Assembly: GCA_021789735.1 (NCBI GenBank)
Contig: JAJYJB010000059.1
Location: 1 to 15,989, forward strand
DNA from: Nitrospirota bacterium
GTDB taxonomy: Bacteria; Nitrospirota; Thermodesulfovibrionia; Thermodesulfovibrionales; JdFR-88
Direction of reading: 5' to 3'
Length of the DNA stretch: 15,989 bases
Shown here: one piece after another, positions 1 through 6,024 of the stretch
Position numbering within the stretch: the first letter of the stretch is position 1
Layout: each line of letters starts with the position of its first letter
Made by a program: the position numbers and the translations under genes
Notes under the pieces: model-generated
Told to the model about the DNA's origin: nothing
Seen by the model: the letters and a program-made list of their open reading frames with translations, nothing else
The model's database searches: none

Positions 1-93
1 TCGATAATAAAAAGGATCTCGCCCTCCTTTGTGCAGTTTTACAAGCTGCCTTCAGACAAGATGCACGGGGTCGTGACCAGGGTAGAGATGTGA
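1..93 (+). CDS. C-terminal tail of an unidentified protein (partial)
   Basis: The first 30 codons are open from the window edge to a TGA at 91-93. Most third positions in this frame are G or C, as in the other genes here, and the competing open frame lacks that bias. The visible residues end in ...KMHGVVTRVEM. This is too short to assign a family, and I do not recognise it. A weak hairpin (AAGCGC 111-116 with GCGCTT 126-131) follows the stop but has no T-run, so I do not call it a terminator. Confidence 0.5.
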   Translation, partial: SIIKRISPSFVQFYKLPSDKMHGVVTRVEM

Positions 94-163
94 CTTGGCG
101 GACACATGGAAAGCGCTGAAAATGGGCGCTTGCGGCTGTGCCCTCCCTTACATGGTTTTTTGA

Positions 164-231
164 AGCGGCGCTCTATCCGCGCGACATTCAGTTGAAACTG
201 TTTTGCACGGATTGCCGGATAGAGCGCCGCT
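164..231. repeat. 16-bp perfect inverted repeat with 36-nt loop
   Basis: AGCGGCGCTCTATCCG at 164-179 is exactly complementary to 216-231. On the outer side, TTG and CAA can extend the stem past one bulged A. The loop (180-215) contains a smaller hairpin, CAGT-TGAA-ACTG, and a second CGGAT copy at 208-212 that could pair in place of the one at 216-220. The repeat lies just beyond the stop codon of the small minus-strand gene. Its outer flank on that strand is an A-run, not a T-run, so it is not a textbook terminator. A REP-like extragenic palindrome or an mRNA 3'-end stabiliser are alternatives. Confidence 0.8.
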
Positions 232-241
232 CAAGCGCGGT

Positions 242-496
242 TTAGCTTCCGGCCGCTTTTTCGGCTGCCTCTCTTGCCAGCAGCCTTTGTGCCTGGATAT
301 CTCCGGACCTGGCCTCTTTGGCGGTCTGCTGGGCGGTCTCGGACGCCTCTTGCAACGCCGATTGCCCGGCGCTGCTGATCTGAACGATATCCTTGGGGGC
401 TTGCCGCTGCCCCCCCTGCGCCAATCTCCCATTCACAGGTTTTGATAGGTTCGGGGGGGGCTGTGCCGCGTTTGGAGCTGATACGTTTGTAATCAT
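242..496 (-). CDS. Small polar protein, 84 aa, function unknown (weakly FlgM-like)
   Basis: I do not recognise a definite family. The gene is supported by a good ribosome binding site on the minus strand (GGAGGA, then ACGAGT, then ATG at 496) and by protein composition typical of a real small soluble protein. The N-terminal third (residues 1-35) is rich in Pro, Asn and Gln and probably disordered. Residues 36-42 read DIVQISS, resembling the D-x-V-x-I/L-S motif near the start of the helical part of FlgM and of many small flagellum-associated proteins. Residues 44-84 should form Ala/Glu/Gln-rich helices. There is no signal peptide, membrane segment or cysteine. It is transcribed away from lpxK and ends 10 bases before the long inverted repeat. 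Overlapping frames on both strands have no comparable start signal. An anti-sigma role would be speculation. Confidence 0.6.
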   Translation of the reverse strand: MITNVSAPNAAQPPPNLSKPVNGRLAQGGQRQAPKDIVQISSAGQSALQEASETAQQTAKEARSGDIQAQRLLAREAAEKAAGS

Positions 497-687
497 ACTC
501 GTTCCTCCGTATTAATGGTTTGAGGTCAAGAGCTCTTTGCTTCTTATGTCGTGAAAAAAAACCATAAACTTTAAACAGGTGTTTTGCATCACATTTGGTT
601 CTGGTGGTTTGGGCGGTTCTGGCGCTCAACCTTCCTCGGGGAGAGTATGCTTAATTAAAATCCCTTTTTTTGAAATACGATTCGCGT

Positions 688-702
688 TAGAATAAAAAAC
701 AG
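688..702 (+). promoter_or_regulatory. TAGAAT -10 box abutting the lpxK GTG start
   Basis: TAGAAT lies at 688-693 and the GTG start of lpxK begins at 702, so transcription would be expected to begin at or within a few bases of the start codon. No Shine-Dalgarno sequence lies between. No good -35 is present: only a T-run sits at 664-670, and the TTGAAA at 670-675 is just 12 bp from the -10. The rest of the 497-701 spacer holds the upstream region of the minus-strand gene and no other gene that I can support. Confidence 0.35.
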
Positions 703-1697
703 TGAAAGGTCTTTTTGAGCTTGCATATTACCTGGGCTACCGGTTAGATAAACGGCGGAAGTCAAAGAGCGCCAAGTCGCTGCCGGCCAGGGTGATCAGC
801 GTCGGCAACCTTACGACCGGGGGCACCGGCAAGACCTCGCTTGTGATCGCACTGGCCGGTTTCCTTAAAGATAAAGGGTATCGTGCCGCTGTCCTCACAA
901 GGGGCTACAAGGGGAGCCTTCCGGGGCCCGCCCTCATAACCCCGCAAATGAGCGCAAGGGAGGCGGGCGATGAGCCCCTCATGATGGCCTCAAGGCTTCA
1001 GGGCATCCCCGTTATTAAAGGCGCGGACAGGTATGAGGCCGGCCTGTACGCAGGGACCCTCGCCAGGCTGTCAAATGGAGGGCCGCCCGGGCTCTTCATC
1101 CTCGATGATGGTTTTCAGCACTGGAGGCTGAAGCGGGATCTGGACATACTCCTTTTAAGCGCGACGGACCCGTTTTATCTTGAAAAGCTCATACCCGTGG
1201 GAAGCCTGCGAGAGCCTCTGTCCGCCATGAAGCGGGCGGACATCATCGTGGTCAGCAAGACCATGGAGATTCCCGATGCCTATGAAAAAGAGATAAGGAA
1301 ATATAACGCCCATGCCCTCATATATCCCGCTTGGTACGAGGCCGATGGCGTGGCCTGCTGCGCAACCGGCGCCGCTTTCCCGGTCGATAGCCTCCGCGGG
1401 AAGGAGGTCTTCGCCTTTGCGGGCATCGGGGAGCCCTATTCCTTCAGGCAGAGCCTTATGGAGACCGGGGCGGTCATAAAGGGCTTCATGGAGTTCCGGG
1501 ACCACCATATGTTCAGCCGGGCCGACATCGGGCGCATAAAAAAGAAGGCCCATGGGCTGTGGATTATCACTACCGAAAAGGATATAATGAGACTCGGAGA
1601 CGCCTGCAGCGGGGAAGACGGCCTTTATTCCCTCTCCGTTAAGATGCGGGCAGGAGACGGTTTTTATGACGAGGTCCTGAAAAAGGCGGGGATTTAA
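702..1697 (+). CDS. lpxK: Tetraacyldisaccharide 4'-kinase (LpxK)
   Basis: LpxK transfers the ATP gamma-phosphate to the 4' position of tetraacyldisaccharide 1-phosphate, giving lipid IVA, on the cytoplasmic face of the inner membrane. The 331 residues match the family's usual length. An N-terminal amphipathic or membrane-anchoring helix (about 3-16) is followed by the glycine-rich P-loop SVGNLTTGGTGKTS (33-46), then LTRGYKG (65-71), the diagnostic DDGFQHWRLKRDLDILLL (135-152), the FRDHH segment near 262 and a TTEKD motif near the end. The GTG at 702 is the first possible start after an in-frame TAA at 693-695; it has no Shine-Dalgarno sequence and follows a -10-like box directly. The usual lipid A neighbours (msbA, waaA) are not visible to the right and may lie to the left. 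The gene implies an LPS-type outer membrane. Confidence 0.95.
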   Translation: MKGLFELAYYLGYRLDKRRKSKSAKSLPARVISVGNLTTGGTGKTSLVIALAGFLKDKGYRAAVLTRGYKGSLPGPALITPQMSAREAGDEPLMMASRLQGIPVIKGADRYEAGLYAGTLARLSNGGPPGLFILDDGFQHWRLKRDLDILLLSATDPFYLEKLIPVGSLREPLSAMKRADIIVVSKTMEIPDAYEKEIRKYNAHALIYPAWYEADGVACCATGAAFPVDSLRGKEVFAFAGIGEPYSFRQSLMETGAVIKGFMEFRDHHMFSRADIGRIKKKAHGLWIITTEKDIMRLGDACSGEDGLYSLSVKMRAGDGFYDEVLKKAGI

Positions 1698-1827
1698 AAA
1701 AAGGATTTTAATTTTGGCAGCGGGTGCAGGCGGAGGCCCGTTCTGTTGACTGTGGGCCCTCAATTGGTTTCTCGTCACCTATTGGCTGATTCTTGTTACT
1801 TGCGCTTGCATGGAGGGGGCCATCGGC

Positions 1828-2226
1828 ATGATCAAGTATCTGAACGTCCGCAGCAAGCAGCGAAACGAGTTCATAGACATAACCGCCGAGATTGAGGATG
1901 CCCTTGTGGAGTCCGGCATAAAAGAGGGCGTCTGCTACGTATACGTTCCCCACACAACTGCCGGGGTCACCATAAACGAAGGGGCGGACCCTTCCGTGCA
2001 GCGGGACATCATAAACAGCCTTGCCCGCCTTGTCCCCCATGACCTGGGATATTTTCACCGGGAAGGCAATGCCGATGCGCACGTTAAATCCACTCTTGCC
2101 GGCGTGAGCGCCAGCGTCCCCGTGGAGGCGGGCAAACTCACCCTTGGCACCTGGCAGTCCATCTACTTCTGCGAATTCGACGGCCCGCGCCACCGCAGGT
2201 GCGTGGTGAAGATCATCAAGGGCTAA
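1828..2226 (+). CDS. YjbQ/UPF0047 family protein (secondary thiamine-phosphate synthase type)
   Basis: This is a 132-residue member of the YjbQ (UPF0047) family, small trimeric beta-rich proteins; some, including E. coli YjbQ, have weak thiamine-phosphate synthase activity, but the physiological role is not settled. The family signatures are clear: PHTTAGVTINEGADP at 41-55 with the conserved His42 and Asn50-Glu51, His85 in the HVKSTLAG segment (85-92), GTWQ at 107-110, and the acidic E116 with DGPR at 118-121. I prefer the ATG at 1828 because GGAGGGGG (1812-1819) sits at proper spacing before it; an in-frame ATG at 1810 would add six residues (MEGAIG) but overlaps this ribosome binding site. 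It follows lpxK after 130 bases and may share its transcript. No signal peptide is present. Confidence 0.9.
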   Translation: MIKYLNVRSKQRNEFIDITAEIEDALVESGIKEGVCYVYVPHTTAGVTINEGADPSVQRDIINSLARLVPHDLGYFHREGNADAHVKSTLAGVSASVPVEAGKLTLGTWQSIYFCEFDGPRHRRCVVKIIKG

Positions 2227-2243
2227 AAAAACAAAAAATTAAA

Positions 2244-2263
2244 TTAAATTAAATTTAATTTAA
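2244..2263. repeat. 20-bp perfect AT-only palindrome
   Basis: TTAAATTAAATTTAATTTAA is self-complementary with no loop and is built from ATTAA repeats. It lies in the 92-bp spacer after the YjbQ gene, preceded by an A-rich tract. It could form an AT-rich cruciform, act as a weak transcription end, or bind a regulator. Confidence 0.8.
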
Positions 2264-2318
2264 AACCCGTTCAAAGCCTTAGACGCCCGAAAAGCTAAAG
2301 GATTTCAGGGGCAGCGCG

Positions 2319-3782
2319 TTGGAAGAAAAAGAAAAAGGGAAAAGCAAAAAATCCAGAAAATATGATGTGGTGATCGTTGGCGCCGGGCCGGCCGGCATCT
2401 TTGCGGCAATGGAGCTTGTTGCATCTGCCGGGAACGGCCCCCAAAAGGGGAAGGCCCCAAGCGTCCTTATCATTGAAAAAGGCAGGGACATCGACAGGCG
2501 GGTCTGCCCCATGAAGACCAAAGAGATATCCTGCGCGGCCTGCGCGCTCTGCGGCCTTTTAAGTGGATGGGGCGGGGCGGGGGCCTTCAGCGACGGCAAG
2601 CTCTCCCTGTCCCCGGAGGTGGGGGGCTACCTGAAGGACTATATCGGCCAGGACATGCTTCTCGATATGATCGATTATGTCGACAGGGTTTACGTCCGGT
2701 TTGGCGCTCCGGAGGAATATTACGGGCACGAAGGGGAAGAGCTGGACAACATATCCAGAGAGGCGGCCAGAAACGGGCTTTTCCTGGTCCGCTCAAGGAT
2801 AAGGCACATAGGCACAGACAGGGCAAAAGGGGTCCTGAGCCGGATGAGGACACATCTGGAAGGCAAGGTTGACGTGCTGTTTGAGCGCGAGGTGGAACAG
2901 ATACTGACAGGTCCGGGGAAGATCATGGAGGGGCAAAAGGGGGCCTCAAGGGCCGCCGGTGTCCGGCTTGCGACGGGGGAGGAGATAGAGGCCGGTTTTG
3001 TAATAGTTGCCCCTGGCAGGGAAGGCTCAAAGTGGCTTGAGAAGGAGGTAAAAAGACTCAGGCTGGAAACCATCAATAACCCCGTGGACATAGGGGTGAG
3101 GGTCGAGGTCCCGGCCCCTGTAATGGAACCCCTGACCAGGGTCACTTACGAGCCGAAACTTGTCTTTTATTCAAAGGCCTTTGACGACAAGGTGAGGACC
3201 TTTTGCGTAAACCCTTATGGGGAGGTGGTGAAGGAATACCTCAAGGGCATCTGGACGGTGAACGGCCACAGTTATTCCACCAGGAGGACGCCGAACACCA
3301 ACTTCGCCCTCCTGGTGAGCACCACGTTCACGGAGCCTTTCCATGAACCCGTCTCATACGGCAGGCACATAGCCAGGCTTGCCAACTTCCTGGGCCATGG
3401 CGTAATAGTGCAGAGGCTTGGTGATCTTCAAAGCGGAAGGCGCTCCACGCCGGAGCGTATAGGGCGCGGCACGGTGGTCCCCACGCTTAAGGATTCAACG
3501 CCGGGGGACCTGAGCTTCGTGATACCGTTCAGGTATTTAACCGATATAATGGAGATGATGGATGCCCTGGACAAACTGGCCCCGGGGATCAATTCAAGGC
3601 ACACCTTGCTCTATGGGGTAGAGGTAAAATTCTATTCGATGAAACCCAGGCTGAATTCGTCTCTTGAAAGCGGGATAGAAAACCTCTTTGCCGTGGGTGA
3701 TGGCGCGGGCGTGAGCAGGGGGCTGGTGCAGTCCTCGGCTTCGGGCGTTGTGGCGGCCAGGGAGATAATGAAAAGACTCTGA
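2319..3782 (+). CDS. COG2509-type FAD-dependent dehydrogenase
   Basis: This is a 487-residue flavoprotein of the COG2509 group of uncharacterised NAD(P)/FAD-dependent oxidoreductases; no substrate is known. After a Lys/Glu-rich extension (2-14) comes the Rossmann dinucleotide motif GAGPAG (21-26) in DVVIVGAGPAG, with E53 ending the second strand for the ribose. Cys63, Cys72, Cys75 and Cys78 form a C-x8-C-x2-C-x2-C cluster followed at once by the family signature GWGGAGAFSDGKL (83-95). The C-terminal FAD-closing segment is VGDGAGVSRGLVQSSASG (459-476). The start is TTG at 2319, with AGGGG upstream; the next in-frame ATG would remove the Rossmann motif. It appears monocistronic between AT-rich spacers, and its neighbours do not indicate a pathway. 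Confidence 0.9.
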   Translation: MEEKEKGKSKKSRKYDVVIVGAGPAGIFAAMELVASAGNGPQKGKAPSVLIIEKGRDIDRRVCPMKTKEISCAACALCGLLSGWGGAGAFSDGKLSLSPEVGGYLKDYIGQDMLLDMIDYVDRVYVRFGAPEEYYGHEGEELDNISREAARNGLFLVRSRIRHIGTDRAKGVLSRMRTHLEGKVDVLFEREVEQILTGPGKIMEGQKGASRAAGVRLATGEEIEAGFVIVAPGREGSKWLEKEVKRLRLETINNPVDIGVRVEVPAPVMEPLTRVTYEPKLVFYSKAFDDKVRTFCVNPYGEVVKEYLKGIWTVNGHSYSTRRTPNTNFALLVSTTFTEPFHEPVSYGRHIARLANFLGHGVIVQRLGDLQSGRRSTPERIGRGTVVPTLKDSTPGDLSFVIPFRYLTDIMEMMDALDKLAPGINSRHTLLYGVEVKFYSMKPRLNSSLESGIENLFAVGDGAGVSRGLVQSSASGVVAAREIMKRL

Positions 3783-3851
3783 AAATGGATAGCGAGCGTA
3801 CCCCGCAGGGCAAGCGAGTGAATACCGTAAATTTAAAAGTCCTCACATTCG

Positions 3852-3866
3852 ATGCCCGAAGGGCAT
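3852..3866. other. Short perfect hairpin ATGCCC-GAA-GGGCAT
   Basis: A six-pair stem with a GAA loop lies in the 183-bp spacer between the COG2509 gene and bacterioferritin. An A-rich stretch and then a T-rich stretch (3877-3892) follow. It may end the upstream transcript, although a T-run is not directly attached. Confidence 0.4.
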
Positions 3867-3893
3867 AAAAACAGCATTTTCCTTTTTTGTTTC

Positions 3894-3921
3894 TTGCAAA
3901 GAGCATAAAAAGTGCTATTAT
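3894..3921 (+). promoter_or_regulatory. Sigma-70-type promoter of the bacterioferritin gene
   Basis: TTGCAA (3894-3899) and TATTAT (3916-3921) are separated by 16 bp and lie about 45 bp before the ATG. The spacer between them contains AGAGCATAAAAAGTGC. I see no clear Fur-box palindrome, although the A/T-rich stretch after the -10 could hide a degenerate operator. Confidence 0.6.
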
Positions 3922-3965
3922 TTAGCCATAAAATTACTAATCATACGGAGGAGGTTTTTTTAATT

Positions 3966-4430
3966 ATGAAAGGCAATCCACAGTTGATCGAAAAGCTTAA
4001 CGCCCTTCTTGCCGATGAATTGACGGCCATTAACCAGTACATGGTGCATTCCGAGATCGCAGCCAACTGGGGATACGCCAAACTGCACGAAATAGTTGAG
4101 AAGAGGGCCATCACAGAAATGAAGCACGCGGAAACCCTTATCGGCAGGATAATCTTTCTGGAAGGCATCCCGATAGTCTCCAACCTGAGGGAAATCCATG
4201 TGGGCAGCGATGTCCCCAAGCAGCTGGAAAACGACCATCACTCGGAAGAAGTTGCCATCAAGGGATACAATGAGGGGATAAAGCTGGCTGGGGAAGTAAA
4301 CGACTTCGCCACCCGGGAGATACTGGAGCTTATACTGAAGGATGAGGACGGCCATATCGACGGCATAGAGGAGCTGCAGGACCAGATCGCCCACATGACA
4401 CTGCCTGTCTTCCTCTCCACCCAGGTGTAG
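3966..4430 (+). CDS. bfr: Bacterioferritin
   Basis: This is a 154-residue cytoplasmic iron-storage protein that oxidises Fe(II) at a di-iron site and stores it as a mineral in a 24-subunit shell. All ferroxidase ligands are at the canonical positions: Glu18, Glu51, His54, Glu94, Glu127 and His130. Met52, the axial ligand that holds heme between two subunits, is also present, so this should be a true heme-binding Bfr rather than a plain ferritin. The start is ATG at 3966 (MKGNPQ, the usual Bfr beginning), preceded by GGAGGAGG at 3947-3954; an upstream GTG at 3912 would place that ribosome binding site inside the gene. The gene has its own promoter and a strong terminator, so it is a single-gene unit. 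No bacterioferritin-associated ferredoxin gene is adjacent. Confidence 0.96.
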   Translation: MKGNPQLIEKLNALLADELTAINQYMVHSEIAANWGYAKLHEIVEKRAITEMKHAETLIGRIIFLEGIPIVSNLREIHVGSDVPKQLENDHHSEEVAIKGYNEGIKLAGEVNDFATREILELILKDEDGHIDGIEELQDQIAHMTLPVFLSTQV

Positions 4431-4490
4431 AGAATAAATTAGTAGGCCAATAAATTATAGCCGGATAAATTTTTTTACCGGCAAGGGTGC

Positions 4491-4535
4491 AAAGAGACCC
4501 CCCGTGTGTTTTCCCCGCGGCGGGTCTCTTTTTTT
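4491..4535 (+). terminator. Rho-independent terminator after bacterioferritin
   Basis: AAAGAGACCC at 4491-4500 pairs with GGGTCTCTTT ending near 4531, and inner C/G pairing extends the stem; a T-run continues to 4535. A smaller hairpin with a T-rich loop (GCCGG-A-TAAA / TTTA-CCGGC, 4460-4482) lies between the stop codon and this terminator. Confidence 0.85.
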
Positions 4536-4540
4536 GGTTC

Positions 4541-4760
4541 ATCAGGGATTTTTTTGTGTGGAGCGGACGCATTCGCTCCGCTAAGTGCCGTCTCACTGGT
4601 TTGCTGGCACACCGTGTACACCGCGCCGTGTTCCATAGTGACCGCTGCGTAATGTGACGCGCCCGCGCCACCCGCTGCGCTCACTGCATCCGCTCCTTGT
4701 GAGTTTCTCTGGTTTTTTTGCCTTTTAGGGGGCAAGGGCCAGGGGCTGAAAGCCCCGTTA
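4541..4760. other. Hairpin-rich gene-free spacer
   Basis: No credible gene is present on either strand; the open frames are Arg/Cys-rich, without ribosome binding sites. Several short stems follow one another: AGCGGA 4562-4567 with TCCGCT 4577-4582; GTGCC 4585-4589 with GGCAC 4606-4610; CTCAC 4680-4684 with GTGAG 4699-4703; GGGGCT 4742-4747 with AGCCCC 4751-4756. The stretch may carry a structured RNA, an extragenic repeat or decayed sequence. I cannot tell which. Confidence 0.35.
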
Positions 4761-4778
4761 AATAAAATATAGCCATTT

Positions 4779-4815
4779 TTGACTTTTCCGTTCCCCCGGC
4801 AATAGAATAGGTAAG
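4779..4815 (+). promoter_or_regulatory. Promoter of the exporter operon, next to the GTG start
   Basis: TTGACT (4779-4784) and TAGAAT (4803-4808) are 18 bp apart. The expected transcription start falls at about 4815, which is the first base of the adaptor's GTG codon. An in-frame TAA at 4812-4814 rules out an earlier start, and only a poor AGG at 4809-4811 precedes the start. The mRNA may therefore have no leader. Confidence 0.6.
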
Positions 4816-5924
4816 TGAGCGCTAACACTAACGAGGCCGCCGGAAAAAAGGCAAAAAAGGCAAAAAAGAAAAAAGCAAAGATCATCATCCCGCTTCTGGC
4901 GATACTTGCCGCGGGTTTTCTTGCTGTTTTGCTTGTCTTGCGCCTGGGGCATAAAAATGCCGTTCCTTCCATCCATGTTACCGGTATCATCGACGGCTAT
5001 GAGGTGAACCTCTCCCCTAAAGTAGCGGGGCGCATCTCATGGCTGGGAGCGGGCGAAGGAGACAAGGTCAAGGAGGGGCAGGTTTTGATCACCATGGACA
5101 GCGAGGACGTAAAAGCATCGCTGGCGCAGGCCGTGGCTGCGCAGAAAAAGGCGGGGGATGATATCAGGGCCGCCGGGGCGCAGGTGGAAAACTCGAAGGC
5201 GGAAATCCTGAGCGCCGATGCGGACGCGAAAAGCGCCGCGGCCGATGCGGATATGGCCCGCGCCCAGCAAGCTGAATCCGGAAGAGAGGCAAAACGGGCG
5301 GAGGACCTCTATAAAGATAACTTTATATCCACGCAGTCCCGTGACCAATCGGTTTCCGCTTATGATGTGAACAAGGCGGCGTACAACTCTTCACTGGCCA
5401 AACTCGCCTCGGCGCGCGCAAAAAAGGAGGCGGCGGTCACCGGGTTTGATCTGGCCCAAAGCCAGCTTGAGTCCGCAAAGGCGGTCCTCAAGGAGGCCCA
5501 GGCGAACGTGGCCTATTATCAGTCCAAGCTCGACGATACCATCATAAAGACCCCGGTGGACGGCACCGTCATATTCAAGGCGCATGAGCCGGGAGAGACA
5601 GTCAGTCCCGGAAACACCATATTGACCGTAGTGGACATGAAAGGCCTTTACGCAAGGGTGGACATAGATGAGACAAAGATAGGCCGCGTGGAGCTGAACG
5701 GGCCGGCATATATTACCGTGGACGGGGTGCCCGGTAAGGTGTTTAAGGGCAGGGTCACCGAGATAGACCGGTATGCGGAGTTCGCAACCCAAAGAGACGT
5801 GATCCGGGGCCGGGAGGACATAAAGACATTCAGGGTAAAGGTGAGTGTCCTTAACGATCCGGACAGGATATTGAAACCGGGGATGACGGTGGAGGTCACG
5901 ATACCGCCCGGCAGAGGCCTGTGA
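4815..5924 (+). CDS. HlyD-family periplasmic adaptor (membrane fusion protein)
   Basis: This 369-residue protein should link an inner-membrane ABC exporter to an outer-membrane channel. A very basic Lys/Ala N-terminus (10-22) leads into a single membrane anchor (about 23-43). The first half-lipoyl segment follows (about 60-98, with the SPKVAGRI strand). Next comes a long Ala-rich coiled-coil hairpin (about 100-240), then the second half-lipoyl segment with the family hallmark IIKTPVDGTV (243-252) and GETVSPG, and finally beta-barrel and membrane-proximal domains ending in the LKPGMTVEVTIP segment. The layout resembles E. coli YbhG and EmrA. It is the first gene of a tripartite export operon, 100 bp before the ATPase gene; no TolC-type gene is in the window. 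The GTG start is the only one that retains the anchor. The substrate is unknown; efflux of hydrophobic toxic compounds is an inference from the family. Confidence 0.9.
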   Translation: MSANTNEAAGKKAKKAKKKKAKIIIPLLAILAAGFLAVLLVLRLGHKNAVPSIHVTGIIDGYEVNLSPKVAGRISWLGAGEGDKVKEGQVLITMDSEDVKASLAQAVAAQKKAGDDIRAAGAQVENSKAEILSADADAKSAAADADMARAQQAESGREAKRAEDLYKDNFISTQSRDQSVSAYDVNKAAYNSSLAKLASARAKKEAAVTGFDLAQSQLESAKAVLKEAQANVAYYQSKLDDTIIKTPVDGTVIFKAHEPGETVSPGNTILTVVDMKGLYARVDIDETKIGRVELNGPAYITVDGVPGKVFKGRVTEIDRYAEFATQRDVIRGREDIKTFRVKVSVLNDPDRILKPGMTVEVTIPPGRGL

Positions 5925-6024
5925 TCTTTCGTATGGTGGCCTCTTTTCCCCGGTTTTTTGATTAGGGAGCATTTTAGGGAGAGATTTTTCGTGAAGGCAT
6001 TTTTTTATTAAGGGGGGCGCCAGA

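Noticed and set aside
555..610. Sigma-28 promoter for the small minus-strand gene
   Set aside because: TAAAGTTT is present, but the only -10-like sequence (CGACATAA) is about 14 bases away instead of 11 and matches poorly.
1720..1765. Terminator after lpxK (GGCCC ... GGGCC)
   Set aside because: The stem is only five pairs with a long loop and no T-run, so read-through into the YjbQ gene is as likely.
3783..3850. Coding continuation after the COG2509 stop (reads SERTPQGKRVNTV in frame)
   Set aside because: There is no start or ribosome binding site and it soon runs into AT-rich spacer; it could be an extragenic repeat, but I see no second copy in the window.
3912..3965. Longer bacterioferritin start at GTG 3912
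   Set aside because: It would begin inside the -10 region of the promoter and place the strong ribosome binding site inside the gene; the ATG at 3966 matches the family start and residue numbering.
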